Assembly (NCBI GenBank): GCA_036490215.1
Contig: DASXEH010000060.1
Span: forward strand, 47,048 to 111,047
Reading direction: 5' to 3'
Length of the DNA stretch: 64,000 nt
From: JASHSH01 sp036490215
GTDB taxonomy: Bacteria > Pseudomonadota > Alphaproteobacteria > Rhodospirillales > Magnetospirillaceae
Positions 32,812 to 40,650 of this stretch are shown here, in pieces (the stretch's first letter is position 1; each line of letters begins with the position of its first letter). The notes under the pieces are model-generated. The model saw nothing but the letters and a program-made list of their open reading frames with translations, did not search any database and was not told where the DNA came from. Made by a program: the position numbers and the translations under genes.

Positions 32812-33966
32812 TTACTGAATCAGCTTGAACGCGCCGTTCTCGACCTTCATCACCAGGGCCGAGCGCTGATCGTAGCCGCAGTGATCGGTCGGGCTCATGC
32901 TGAGCAGGCCGTTGTTGAGATAGAGGTCGTGCGTCTGCTCGATCGCGTCGCGCAGGGCGGCGCGGAACTCGGGCGTGCCGGGCTGGCCCTTCTTCAGCGC
33001 TGCCGGAACCGCCGCGGCCACGATGCTCATCCCATCGACCATATGCGCGCCGAAGATGGCGGGCGATGCGCCATCGTTGGCGGCCTTGTACTTGGCGATG
33101 AAGTCGAGCGCGACCTTCTTGAAGGGATTGCTGTCGGGCAGTTGATCGGCAACGACGAAGGGCTCGGCCGAGATCACCGTGCCTTCGACATCCTTGCCGC
33201 CGGCCTTGATGAAGCCGGGCGAGGCGACGCCATGGGTCTGGAAGATCTGACCCTTATAGCCGCGGTCGCGCAGTTCCTTTTCCGGCACGACGGCCGGCGT
33301 GCCCGAGGCCGCGATGAAGACGGCATCGGGCTTGGCGGCGATCAGTTTCAGCACCTGGCCGGTGGTGCTGGTGTCGGTGCGGGCATAGACCTCGCTATCG
33401 ACGATCTTCATGCCGTTGGCGGGCAGCGCGCCGTTCATCTCCTTCGACCACGTCTCGCCATAGGCGTCGTTGAAGCCGATGAAGCCGACCGTCTTGATCT
33501 TCTGCGCGGCCATGTATTTGGCCAGGGCCACCGCGCCGATATGATCGTTCGGCACGATCTTGAAGGCCCATTTGCGCTTCTCGTCGACCGGGTCGACCAG
33601 CTGCGAACCAGCGGTCGGCGCCAGCAGGGGCGTCTTCGACTCGGCGGCGATGTCGATCAGGGGCAGGGTGGTGAAGGTGAGCGTGGAGCCCAGCAGCACG
33701 TCGACCTTATCCTCGGTCACCAACTTGCGGACATTGGTCGCCGATTTGGTGGCGTCGGAGGCATCGTCGAGCGCGATGTAAGTCACCTTCTGGCCGGCGA
33801 TCTCGGTCGGCAGGACGGGCACGGCCTTCATTTCGGGCGTGCCGAGAATGGCGCCGGCGCCGGTGGCGCTGGCAGTGATACCGACTTTGATATCGGCGTA
33901 AGCGGATGCGGCGGTGCCCAGCATCAGGGCCGCGGCAAAGGCGATCGTCTTGGATGGGCGAATCAC
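32812..33966 (-). CDS. ABC transporter periplasmic substrate-binding protein, LivJ type
   Basis: The 384-residue protein has a Sec signal peptide (IRPSKTIAFAAALMLGTAAS, cut after AYA) and a type I periplasmic binding fold: DIKVGITASATGAGAILGTP, VDVLLGSTLTFTTLPLIDIA, IKTVGFIGFNDAYGETWSKE and DAVFIAASGTPAVVPEKELR. The family is used for branched-chain amino acids, aromatic acids and amides. With a feruloyl-CoA synthase-like ligase in the same operon, an aromatic or phenylpropanoid acid is the likely ligand. GTG at 33966 is chosen because GGGGAGG lies just upstream and the signal peptide starts there. Confidence 0.9.
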   Translation of the reverse strand: MIRPSKTIAFAAALMLGTAASAYADIKVGITASATGAGAILGTPEMKAVPVLPTEIAGQKVTYIALDDASDATKSATNVRKLVTEDKVDVLLGSTLTFTTLPLIDIAAESKTPLLAPTAGSQLVDPVDEKRKWAFKIVPNDHIGAVALAKYMAAQKIKTVGFIGFNDAYGETWSKEMNGALPANGMKIVDSEVYARTDTSTTGQVLKLIAAKPDAVFIAASGTPAVVPEKELRDRGYKGQIFQTHGVASPGFIKAGGKDVEGTVISAEPFVVADQLPDSNPFKKVALDFIAKYKAANDGASPAIFGAHMVDGMSIVAAAVPAALKKGQPGTPEFRAALRDAIEQTHDLYLNNGLLSMSPTDHCGYDQRSALVMKVENGAFKLIQ

Positions 33967-34273
33967 GACAGTCCTCCCCAGATATGGTTGAGCCTTGTCA
34001 CCGGCTTTTTGGCGTCCGTTCATGCGGACGCGCAGCGCTCTTGGCGACGCTGGCGGCTATCGTCTGTCCGTGACGGAGAATTGTCAACTCGGAAACTAAT
34101 TTCCAGGCGATCGTGCCTGCCGGTTTGCCCCCTTATGCGGCAATACTCGAAATCAGCCCATTACTGCGGTATAAAGGGAACCAGCTCGCCGTCGATCGGC
34201 ATCGATTGCAGCGGGCGTGTGAAGCAGGTAGTTATACAAGATAACTAAATGGCGCTCGATCAAGGGCGCCGCG
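33967..34273. promoter_or_regulatory. Divergent regulatory region with MarR-type operator
   Basis: This 307-base gap separates the ABC/catabolic operon from the MarR gene. At 34229-34247, TAGTTAT, five bases, ATAACTA form a perfect inverted repeat. TTGCAG at 34206-34211 is 17 bases upstream of the left arm, so the arm would act as the -10 of the MarR promoter. A second small inverted repeat, GGAAA-ctaa-TTTCC, lies at 34091-34104, nearer the operon. Repression of both directions by the MarR protein is a reasonable prediction. Confidence 0.5.
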
Positions 34274-34819
34274 ATGGGACGGAACAGGTCAAAGCAGGCG
34301 ATGGCTAAGCCGGTCAAGAAAGCAGTGCCGAAAGTGAGGAAGGCGGTTGCCGTTCCCGCGGGAGACGATTTGGCTGCGCTCGATCTGTCGGCGCTCGACG
34401 ATCTCGCCGGCTATTTCGTGCGCATGGTGCAGTTGCGCATGTTCCAGCTGTTCCATGATCGCTTCGCCGATGCGCGGATGAGCCCCGGCGTGTATTGCGC
34501 GCTGGTCGTGATCGGCGCCAATCCGGGTGTGCGCGCCGGCGTGCTGGGCGACGCGCTGATGATCCGCCGCTCGAATATGACCAAGCTGTTGGACGCGCTG
34601 GAACGGCGCAGCCTGGTCAAGCGCACGCCATCGGATACCGATCGCCGTTCGGTGGAACTGTCGCTGACCGATGCGGGGCATAAGCTGGTCGCGGCGATCA
34701 AGCCCGACATCATGGCCCATGAATCCTTCGCGCTCTCGGTGCTGTCGGTGCACGAGCGGCACCTGTTCTTCGGCTTGCTCGGCAAGCTGAACGAGGGGAT
34801 CAGGACGCTGAAGGTTTAA
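34274..34819 (+). CDS. MarR-family transcriptional regulator of the adjacent catabolic operon
   Basis: The 181-residue protein has a Lys-rich N-terminal extension of about 30 residues (AKPVKKAVPKVRKAVAVPAG) and then a MarR winged helix: SPGVYCALVVIGANPGVRAG, ALMIRRSNMTKLLDALERRS and the wing TPSDTDRRSVELSLTDAGHK. It is divergent from the ABC and CoA-ligase operon, the same arrangement as CouR, a MarR protein that senses p-coumaroyl-CoA in Rhodopseudomonas. It probably represses that operon and itself through the repeat at 34229-34247. A second ATG lies nine codons in. Confidence 0.88.
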   Translation: MGRNRSKQAMAKPVKKAVPKVRKAVAVPAGDDLAALDLSALDDLAGYFVRMVQLRMFQLFHDRFADARMSPGVYCALVVIGANPGVRAGVLGDALMIRRSNMTKLLDALERRSLVKRTPSDTDRRSVELSLTDAGHKLVAAIKPDIMAHESFALSVLSVHERHLFFGLLGKLNEGIRTLKV

Positions 34820-34823
34820 GGCG

Positions 34824-35330
34824 TCAGCGCGCGCGCCGCGCGGCCAGCATCACCTCGCGGCCGATCGGCTTTTCCGGTTCGCTGCGCAACACCACCGCGG
34901 TGGTCACCATGCCGAAACGGCCGATCGAATCGACGATCATCGCCAGTTGCTCGGGCGAGGGCACGATAACCTTGAGGATGAAACAGTCCTCGCCGGTCAC
35001 GCGATGCACTTCGGTCACGTATGGCAATTCGGCGAAGGCTTTCAGGCAGGCGCGGATGTGCTCATGCGCCGTTCTCAGCCGCATGATCGCGGTCATGCGC
35101 AGGCCCAGCGCTTCGAGATTGAGCCGCGCGCCATAGCCTTGGATGATGCCGCGCTCTTCGAGCCGCTTCACGCGCTCCGACATCGCCGGCTGGGACAGGC
35201 CGATCTTGCGGCCCAACTCCGAGAGCGGCGTGCGCCCATCGGCCTGCAGCGCTTCGAGGATGGCGATATCCTTGAGATCGAGGTCGCCGTTGAGAGGCAT
35301 GGCGGAATGCGGTGCCGACTTTGATTTCAT
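34824..35330 (-). CDS. Lrp/AsnC-family transcriptional regulator
   Basis: The 168-residue protein has an N-terminal HTH (LDLKDIAILEALQADGRTPL, then ELGRKIGLSQPAMSERVKRL) and a C-terminal RAM ligand-binding domain (LKAFAELPYVTEVHRVTGED, ILKVIVPSPEQLAMIVDSI). It is divergent from a GST-like gene, with 103 bases between starts, and probably controls it. The stop lies four bases from that of the convergent MarR gene. Two starts ten codons apart (MKSKS and MPLNG) are both possible. Confidence 0.9.
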   Translation of the reverse strand: MKSKSAPHSAMPLNGDLDLKDIAILEALQADGRTPLSELGRKIGLSQPAMSERVKRLEERGIIQGYGARLNLEALGLRMTAIMRLRTAHEHIRACLKAFAELPYVTEVHRVTGEDCFILKVIVPSPEQLAMIVDSIGRFGMVTTAVVLRSEPEKPIGREVMLAARRAR

Positions 35331-35363
35331 CGGAAGAAACTCGAAATGGCCGATGAGTTAGCA

Positions 35364-35388
35364 TGGCACGATCCTTTTCGCCGTGCCA
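35364..35388. promoter_or_regulatory. Inverted repeat between the Lrp and GST genes
   Basis: TGGCACG, 11 bases, CGTGCCA form a perfect inverted repeat 46 bases upstream of the GST start and 34 bases upstream of the Lrp start. Its position suits an operator for the Lrp-family protein, though the sequence is more GC-rich than most Lrp boxes. Confidence 0.35.
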
Positions 35389-35433
35389 CACTCCGGCGTC
35401 GTTGCGATCACGAACGAAGAGGACCAATCGGCA

Positions 35434-36048
35434 ATGCATCTCGTCGGCATGATGGACTCGCCCTATGTGCGACGCGTGGCGGTTTCGCTGAAGATCATGA
35501 AGCTGCCCTTCACCCATGATCAGGTTTCGGTGTTCCGGCACTTCGACAAATTCTCATCGATCAATCCCGTCGTGAAAGCGCCGACGCTGATCACCGATGA
35601 CAACGTGATGCTGATGGAATCCGCGTTGATCCTCGAATATGTCGAACACCTCGCACAGTCTCACTTACGCCTCACGCCCGGTACGCTGAGGGATCTCGCG
35701 CGCTCGCAGCGCATCATCGGCCTGTCGCTGGTCGCCTGCGAGAAAACGGTGCAACTGGTCTACGAGCGCAATCTGCGCCCGCCGGAAAAGCAGCATGAAC
35801 CTTGGGTCGAGCGTGTGCGCGGCCAGATGGAAGCGGCTTATCAACTGCTCAACACAGAGCTCGGTACCGGAGAGGCTTGGCAGTTCGGTGCGCGGCCGAT
35901 GCAGGCGGATATCACAGCGGCTGTGGCTTGGACCTTCTCGAATTTCATCCTGCCCGAGAAGGTCGACGGCACGCGCTATCCGGCGGTGGTGAAACATGCC
36001 GCGCGCGCCGAAGCGTTGCCGGAATTCACGTCATCGCCGCTGGAGTAG
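35434..36048 (+). CDS. Glutathione S-transferase-family protein
   Basis: The 204-residue protein has an N-terminal thioredoxin-like domain (MHLVGMMDSPYVRRVAVSLK, VKAPTLITDDNVMLMESALI with the glutathione-contacting Glu-Ser) and an all-helical C-terminal domain. S9-P-Y in MMDSPYVRR is the likely catalytic serine region. Members conjugate or reduce electrophiles with glutathione. The ATG at 35434 starts directly at the fold; a 17-residue longer frame is less likely. An Lrp-type regulator is encoded divergently. Confidence 0.85.
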   Translation: MHLVGMMDSPYVRRVAVSLKIMKLPFTHDQVSVFRHFDKFSSINPVVKAPTLITDDNVMLMESALILEYVEHLAQSHLRLTPGTLRDLARSQRIIGLSLVACEKTVQLVYERNLRPPEKQHEPWVERVRGQMEAAYQLLNTELGTGEAWQFGARPMQADITAAVAWTFSNFILPEKVDGTRYPAVVKHAARAEALPEFTSSPLE

Positions 36049-36067
36049 GGCGGCGTCACCGGATACA

Positions 36068-36098
36068 GTCGTCCTCGGTTCGATAAGACGAGGACGAC
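36068..36098 (+). promoter_or_regulatory. Hairpin that would mask the methyltransferase ribosome site
   Basis: GTCGTCCTCG and CGAGGACGAC form a perfect 10-bp stem with an 11-base loop, ending one base before the GTG start of the methyltransferase gene. The purine stretch CGAGGA that would serve as ribosome site lies in the right arm. It could be a terminator of the GST transcript, a translation-control hairpin, or both; there is no T-run. Confidence 0.45.
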
Positions 36099-36099
36099 C

Positions 36100-36942
36100 G
36101 TGACCCAGAGCAGTGGGAGAGGGGCCGATTGGCGAGAGATCAACCGCGCCCATTGGGACGAGAAGGTCGCGGTGCATACCGGTCCCGGTGGCTATGATCT
36201 GGCGGAACTGCGCGCAGGCAAGAGCCGACTCAATGCGATCGAGGAAGGCGAGATCGGCGCGGTCCAGGGTCAGCGCCTGCTCCATCTGCAATGCCATTTC
36301 GGCCGCGACACGTTGATCCTGGCGCAGCGCGGCGCGATGGTGACGGGCCTCGATTTCTCGGTGCCGGCTATCGATACCGTGCGCAAGCTGGCGGCGGATT
36401 TCGGTTTAGCCAGTCGGGCGCGTTTCGTTCAGGCCGACCTCTATGACGCGCGCACCGCGCTTTCCGAACCGGCCAGCTTCGACCGCGTCTATGTCAGTTG
36501 GGGCGCGATCATCTGGCTCCCCGATATCGTCCGCTGGGCCGAGACGGTCGCCTTCTTTCTCAGGCCGGGCGGCACGCTCTATCTCGCCGAAGTCCATCCC
36601 GTCGCGCTGACGATGAGCGATGCGGCAAAGCAACCCGATGGCCGCCCTGGACTCGCCGCACCTTATTTCGGCCGCGAGCCGGTGGTGACCCGAGAAACCC
36701 ATGACTATGTCGATGCCGGCACCACCGTCCGCAATGCCGTCACGCATAGCTGGATTCATCCGCTGGGCGATCTGGTGACCGCGCTGGTGAAGGCGGGTCT
36801 ACGGCTCGACTGGCTGCACGAACACGACGCCATCACCTGGCATATGTTCGAGCATCTGCGCGAAGGGGCCGACGGCCAGTGGCGCTGGCCCGACAGGCCG
36901 TGGCTGCCGCTTTCGTTTTCGCTACAGGCCACGCGGGTTTAA
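36100..36942 (+). CDS. Class I SAM-dependent methyltransferase
   Basis: The 280-residue protein has motif I LLHLQCHFGRDTLILAQRGA with the glycine-poor variant seen in the YcgJ/Methyltransf_25 group, motif II GLDFSVPAIDTVRKLA, and motif post-II SFDRVYVSWGAIIWLPDI. A second part (APYFGREPVVTRETHDYVDA, THSWIHPLGDLVTALVKAGL) is typical of small-molecule methyltransferases. The start is GTG. Its last four bases overlap the convergent Lrp gene. The substrate is unknown. Confidence 0.85.
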   Translation: MTQSSGRGADWREINRAHWDEKVAVHTGPGGYDLAELRAGKSRLNAIEEGEIGAVQGQRLLHLQCHFGRDTLILAQRGAMVTGLDFSVPAIDTVRKLAADFGLASRARFVQADLYDARTALSEPASFDRVYVSWGAIIWLPDIVRWAETVAFFLRPGGTLYLAEVHPVALTMSDAAKQPDGRPGLAAPYFGREPVVTRETHDYVDAGTTVRNAVTHSWIHPLGDLVTALVKAGLRLDWLHEHDAITWHMFEHLREGADGQWRWPDRPWLPLSFSLQATRV

Positions 36943-37403
36943 TCGCGCAACGGCAGCCGCGTCACGCGTTTGACGGTGCGGAGCGTGAGCGTCGATTGCA
37001 CGCGCTCGACGCCGGGCAGGCGGGTGATCACCTCGGAGTGGAGGCGTTCGAGATCTTCCATATCGCGGAAGACGACGCGCAGCAGATAATCCGACGCACC
37101 GGCCAGCAGATAGCACTCCAAGATGTGCGGCACCTTGGTCATCTCGGCCTCGAAGGCATCCAAGGTTTCGCGGTCCTGGCCCTTCAGTGAGATGAACATA
37201 TAGGCCGTGCCGGAAAAGCCGGCCTTGTGCTGATCGATCAGAAGATGCGTGCCTTCGATCAGCCCGCTCTGCTTCAACAGATTCACCCGCCGCAGACAGG
37301 CCGAGGGCGAGAGGTTCACCCGCTCGGCCAACTCAGCGTTGGTCAGCGCGCCATCGTCCTGCAACTGGTTGAGAATATGGTAGTCGCGGTCGTCGAGGTC
37401 CAT
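36939..37403 (-). CDS. Lrp/AsnC-family regulator, probably AldR controlling alanine dehydrogenase
   Basis: The 154-residue protein has an HTH (LDDRDYHILNQLQDDGALTN, AELAERVNLSPSACLRRVNL) and a RAM domain (LDAFEAEMTKVPHILECYLL, GASDYLLRVVFRDMEDLERL). The divergent gene encodes alanine dehydrogenase, the classical target of AldR and PutR/BkdR-type Lrp proteins, which activate ald in response to alanine. Two inverted repeats lie in the 152-base gap. Its C-terminal codons overlap the end of the convergent methyltransferase gene by four bases. Confidence 0.88.
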   Translation of the reverse strand: MDLDDRDYHILNQLQDDGALTNAELAERVNLSPSACLRRVNLLKQSGLIEGTHLLIDQHKAGFSGTAYMFISLKGQDRETLDAFEAEMTKVPHILECYLLAGASDYLLRVVFRDMEDLERLHSEVITRLPGVERVQSTLTLRTVKRVTRLPLRD

Positions 37404-37411
37404 GGCAGGAA

Positions 37412-37460
37412 ATTCTCATAAATATGAAAATGTGAGAATATTGTGCTGATAAATTCACAA
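37412..37460. promoter_or_regulatory. Lrp/AldR-type sites between aldR-like gene and ald
   Basis: ATTCTCA, 14 bases, TGAGAAT at 37412-37439 and TTGTG, 10 bases, CACAA at 37441-37460 are two perfect inverted repeats set side by side in the AT-rich part of the divergent region. Two or more phased sites are usual for octameric Lrp-family regulators. Confidence 0.5.
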
Positions 37461-37555
37461 ATCGTCTACGGCTTTGGCGGAAAATTCGCTCTTCCTGCGC
37501 GCATACTACCCTTGTGATTCAGGGGGGGTCTGCGGACCTAAGAAGGAGCGAAATC

Positions 37556-38674
37556 ATGCTGATCGGCGTACCCAAGGAGATCAAAGACCACGAAGACCGC
37601 GTCGGGCTGATCCCGTCATCGGTCGGCGAACTCGTTGCCCATGGCCATAAGGTGATGGTGCAGCAAAACGCCGGCAACGGCGCGGGCATCGTCGATGCCG
37701 ATTACATCCGCGCCGGCGCCGAGATCGTTCCGGTCGCCGACACGATCTGGGCCAAGGCCGATCTGGTGGTGAAGGTGAAAGAGCCGCTGGCGGTCGAGCG
37801 CAAGAAACTGCGCGCCAACCAGGTGCTGTTCACCTACCTTCACCTCGCGCCCGATCCCGAACAAGCCACCGATCTGATGAATTCAGGCGCTACCTGCATC
37901 GCCTACGAGACGGTGACGGCCGCCAATGGTTCGCTGCCGCTGCTGACGCCGATGTCGGAAGTGGCCGGCCGCATGGCGATCCAGGTCGGCGCGCATTGCC
38001 TCGAGAACGCGCAGGAAGGCCGCGGCATGCTGCTGGGCGGCGTGCCGGGCGTTGCGCCGGCCAATGTGCTGGTGCTGGGTGGCGGCGTTGCCGGCACGCA
38101 TGCGACCACCATCGCGGTGGGCATGGGCGCCGATGTGACGGTGGTCGATCGCTCGGCCGATGTGCTGCGCCGCCTGGTCGCGCAGTTCGGTACGCGCATC
38201 AAGACGATTTTCCCGACCCGCGATTCGATCGCGCAGCTGGTGTCCGAGGCCGATCTCGTGGTCGGCACGGTGCTGGTGCCCGGTGCTGCCGCACCGAAGC
38301 TGATCACGCGCCCGATGCTGAAGACGATGAAGAAGGGCTCGGTGATCGTCGACGTCGCCATCGATCAGGGCGGCTGCACCGAGACTTCGAAAGCCACCAC
38401 CCATTCGCAGCCGACCTATGTGGTCGACGGCGTGGTGCATTACTGCGTTGCCAATATGCCCGGCGGCGTGGCGCGCACCTCGACCTTCGCACTCAACAAC
38501 GTGACGCTGCCCTTTACGCTGGCGCTTGCCGACAAGGGCTGGCGTCAGGCGCTGCTCGACGATCCGCATCTGCGCAACGGGCTGAACGTCCATGCCGGCC
38601 GCATCACCCATGCGGCGGTGGCGACGGCGCTCGGCCGCGATCTTGTCGCGGTTGAGAAGGCGCTGGCTGCTTAA
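37556..38674 (+). CDS. ald: Alanine dehydrogenase
   Basis: The 372-residue enzyme converts L-alanine to pyruvate, ammonia and NADH. R15, K75 (VKVKEP) and H96 (TYLHLAP) match the substrate-binding residues of known alanine dehydrogenases. The NAD fold is NVLVLGGGVAGTHATTIAVG near 170-190, and the signature TPMSEVAGRMAIQVGAHCLE is present. AGAAGGAG lies nine bases before the ATG. The divergent Lrp-family gene is its probable activator. A strong terminator follows at 38724-38781. Confidence 0.95.
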   Translation: MLIGVPKEIKDHEDRVGLIPSSVGELVAHGHKVMVQQNAGNGAGIVDADYIRAGAEIVPVADTIWAKADLVVKVKEPLAVERKKLRANQVLFTYLHLAPDPEQATDLMNSGATCIAYETVTAANGSLPLLTPMSEVAGRMAIQVGAHCLENAQEGRGMLLGGVPGVAPANVLVLGGGVAGTHATTIAVGMGADVTVVDRSADVLRRLVAQFGTRIKTIFPTRDSIAQLVSEADLVVGTVLVPGAAAPKLITRPMLKTMKKGSVIVDVAIDQGGCTETSKATTHSQPTYVVDGVVHYCVANMPGGVARTSTFALNNVTLPFTLALADKGWRQALLDDPHLRNGLNVHAGRITHAAVATALGRDLVAVEKALAA

Positions 38675-38692
38675 GCGGGCTGCGTAACGATT

Positions 38693-38781
38693 AACAACGC
38701 CAGCCCTCCCGGCGTTGTTCCTGCCGGCGGTGTCGCGATGTCATCCCCCCATGACCTATCGCGCGCCGCCGGTTTTATTTT
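38693..38781 (+). terminator. Tandem hairpins ending in a T-run after ald
   Basis: The first hairpin is AACAACGCC/GGCGTTGTT (38693-38719). The second, 38724-38772, pairs CCGGCGG with CCGCCGG and, further in, CGCGAT with ATCGCG and GTCAT with ATGAC around CCCCCC. It is followed directly by TTTTATTTT at 38773-38781, which makes it a good Rho-independent terminator for ald. The T-run overlaps the stop codon of the convergent dut gene. Confidence 0.65.
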
Positions 38782-39305
38782 GCGGCTTTCGATCCTGAGC
38801 CCGTCGACCCGAATCCGCCCAGCCCGCGCTCGGTGCTGCGCGAGAAATCCGTCACGACGCTCCAATTCGGCCGCAGCACCGGGGCGAAATACATCTGCGC
38901 GATGCGATCGCCCGGCTTGATCGTAATCGCGGCCTGACCGGCGGCGTTGCGATTGAGGCAGGCCACGATCACTTCGCGCTGATAGTCGCTATCGATCAGC
39001 CCGGTGCCGTTGCCCATCACCAGGCCGAGCGCGCTGCCCATGCCCGAGCGCGGCAGGATGAAGGCGCCCACCTCGGCCTTACCGATATCCATCGCGAAGC
39101 CGACCCCGACATAGAGAACCTGGCCCGCCTCGATCTGCGCGGGCGCTTCCATCGACCGGCGCGCGGCGAAGTCGGGCTTGTTGTCGGCGGTCTTGCCGTA
39201 AATCGCGCAGGCCATCAGATCAACGGCCGCCGATCCAGCGGTGGCGAAAGTCGGCAAGCCCCACTGCTCAAGGCGCGGGTCGGTGAGTTTGAGTTCGATG
39301 TTCAT
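38775..39305 (-). CDS. dut: dUTP diphosphatase
   Basis: The 176-residue protein hydrolyses dUTP to dUMP and pyrophosphate, keeping uracil out of DNA and feeding thymidylate synthesis. The five dUTPase motifs are visible: AGSAAVDLMA, LPRSGMGSALGLVM, NGTGLIDSDYQREVIV, GDRIAQMYFAPV and the C-terminal RGLGGFGSTG. It has a longer segment between motifs 1 and 2 (about 25 residues, TADNKPDFAARRSMEAPAQI) than the E. coli enzyme. It starts at the ATG just before IELKLTD, the usual beginning. Confidence 0.92.
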   Translation of the reverse strand: MNIELKLTDPRLEQWGLPTFATAGSAAVDLMACAIYGKTADNKPDFAARRSMEAPAQIEAGQVLYVGVGFAMDIGKAEVGAFILPRSGMGSALGLVMGNGTGLIDSDYQREVIVACLNRNAAGQAAITIKPGDRIAQMYFAPVLRPNWSVVTDFSRSTERGLGGFGSTGSGSKAAK

Positions 39306-39406
39306 GGCGGGCGCGATCCTATCGGGGCGTCTCGGCGATGCAATCCCTTCGATTGTGTCCAAGGGAATGTGATGTTTATCCATCATTGATCTGAGTGAAA
39401 CCCTCT

Positions 39407-39423
39407 TTTCGGTTGCATCGAAA
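39407..39423. promoter_or_regulatory. Candidate LacI-type operator upstream of the Gfo/Idh operon
   Basis: TTTCG, seven bases, CGAAA form an inverted repeat 84 bases upstream of the first gene of a cluster that ends with a LacI-family regulator. LacI-type sites usually are closer to 16-18-bp palindromes with a central CG, so the match is only suggestive. Confidence 0.3.
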
Positions 39424-39507
39424 GCGCGGTAGGCGGATCGTTCCCGCCGAGTGCTGATGCATATAGAGACCGAAAAGGTCCGGCCGGTCAGCGTTCGGGG
39501 AGGAGAT

Positions 39508-40614
39508 ATGAGCGCCGGTCGGGGTGCTGGCCTGGACTTCGTTCCGGACCCGCCGATTCGTTGTCGTGAGTTCAAAATCGGCTGCGTGGGCGCCGGCTTC
39601 ATCATGGCCGATGTCCATCTCGCCGGCTATGCCGAGGCCGGGTTTCCCGTCGTCGCGATCGCGTCGCGCACGGAAGCCAAGGCCGCGCAGGTGGCCAAGC
39701 GCTGGGGCATTCTCAAGACCTGGGCGACGCCCGAGCAGCTGATCGAAGACCCGAATGTCGAAATCCTCGATCTCGCTTTTCCGCCCGATCAGCAACCGGC
39801 GCTGATCCGTCACGCGCTGAAGCAGAAACACATCAAGGCGATCCTGGCGCAGAAGCCGCTGGCGATGGATCACGCCACCGCCAAGGCGCTGGTGGCCGAG
39901 GCCGCCGCTGCGGGCAAGGTGCTTTCGATCAATCAGAACATGCGTTTCGATCAATCGATGCGCGTATTGAAGCAGATTCTCGATCGCAAACTGCTCGGCA
40001 CCCCGGTGATCGCCACCATCGAGATGCGCGCAATCCCGCATTGGCAGCCGTTCCTGGCCGATTACGATCGCCTCACGCTGCTCAATATGAGCGTGCACCA
40101 TCTCGACGTGCTGCGCTTTCTGTTCGGCGATCCGGAAGACATCTACACCGCCACGCGCACCGATCCGCGCACCGCGTTCAAGCACAGCGACGGCATCTGC
40201 GCCTCGACGATCCGCTTTCGCAACGGCGTGATCGCCACCAGTCTCGAAGATGTGTGGTCGGGCCCGCGCGAAGAGGGCTTTGAGGGCGACATCTATATCA
40301 AGTGGCGCGTGGAGGGCACCGAGGGGCTGGCGCAGGGCACGATTGGTTGGCCCGACTACCCGAACGGCAGCCCCAGCACGCTGCGCTATTCGTCGAAGGC
40401 GACCGGCGGGAAGTGGATCGCGCCGAGCTGGAACACGATGTGGTTCCCGCATGCCTTCAAAGGCGTGATGGAACAGCTGCAATACGCGCTGAAGACCGGG
40501 ACAAAGCCCGAGCTCGATGGCGCCGACAATGTGAAAACCATGGCGCTGGTCGAGGCCGCCTATCGCTCTGCCCGGGAACGGCGTGCTGTGGCGCTTTCGG
40601 AATTCGGCGCGTGA
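39508..40614 (+). CDS. Gfo/Idh/MocA-family NAD(P)-dependent oxidoreductase
   Basis: The 368-residue protein has an N-terminal Rossmann fold (KIGCVGAGFIMADVHLAGYA), the strand-5 LAFPPDQQPALIRHALKQKH, and the catalytic lysine in ILAQKPLAMDHATAKAL, followed by a C-terminal alpha/beta sheet with MSVHHLDVLRFLFGDPEDIY. Such enzymes oxidise sugars, inositols or their derivatives. GGGGAGGAGAT precedes the ATG. It heads a three-gene run with a sugar isomerase-like protein (37 bases downstream) and a LacI regulator. Confidence 0.88.
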   Translation: MSAGRGAGLDFVPDPPIRCREFKIGCVGAGFIMADVHLAGYAEAGFPVVAIASRTEAKAAQVAKRWGILKTWATPEQLIEDPNVEILDLAFPPDQQPALIRHALKQKHIKAILAQKPLAMDHATAKALVAEAAAAGKVLSINQNMRFDQSMRVLKQILDRKLLGTPVIATIEMRAIPHWQPFLADYDRLTLLNMSVHHLDVLRFLFGDPEDIYTATRTDPRTAFKHSDGICASTIRFRNGVIATSLEDVWSGPREEGFEGDIYIKWRVEGTEGLAQGTIGWPDYPNGSPSTLRYSSKATGGKWIAPSWNTMWFPHAFKGVMEQLQYALKTGTKPELDGADNVKTMALVEAAYRSARERRAVALSEFGA

Positions 40615-40650
40615 GATGAGAACGATGGTTTCCGCCTACAGGAGGCACGC

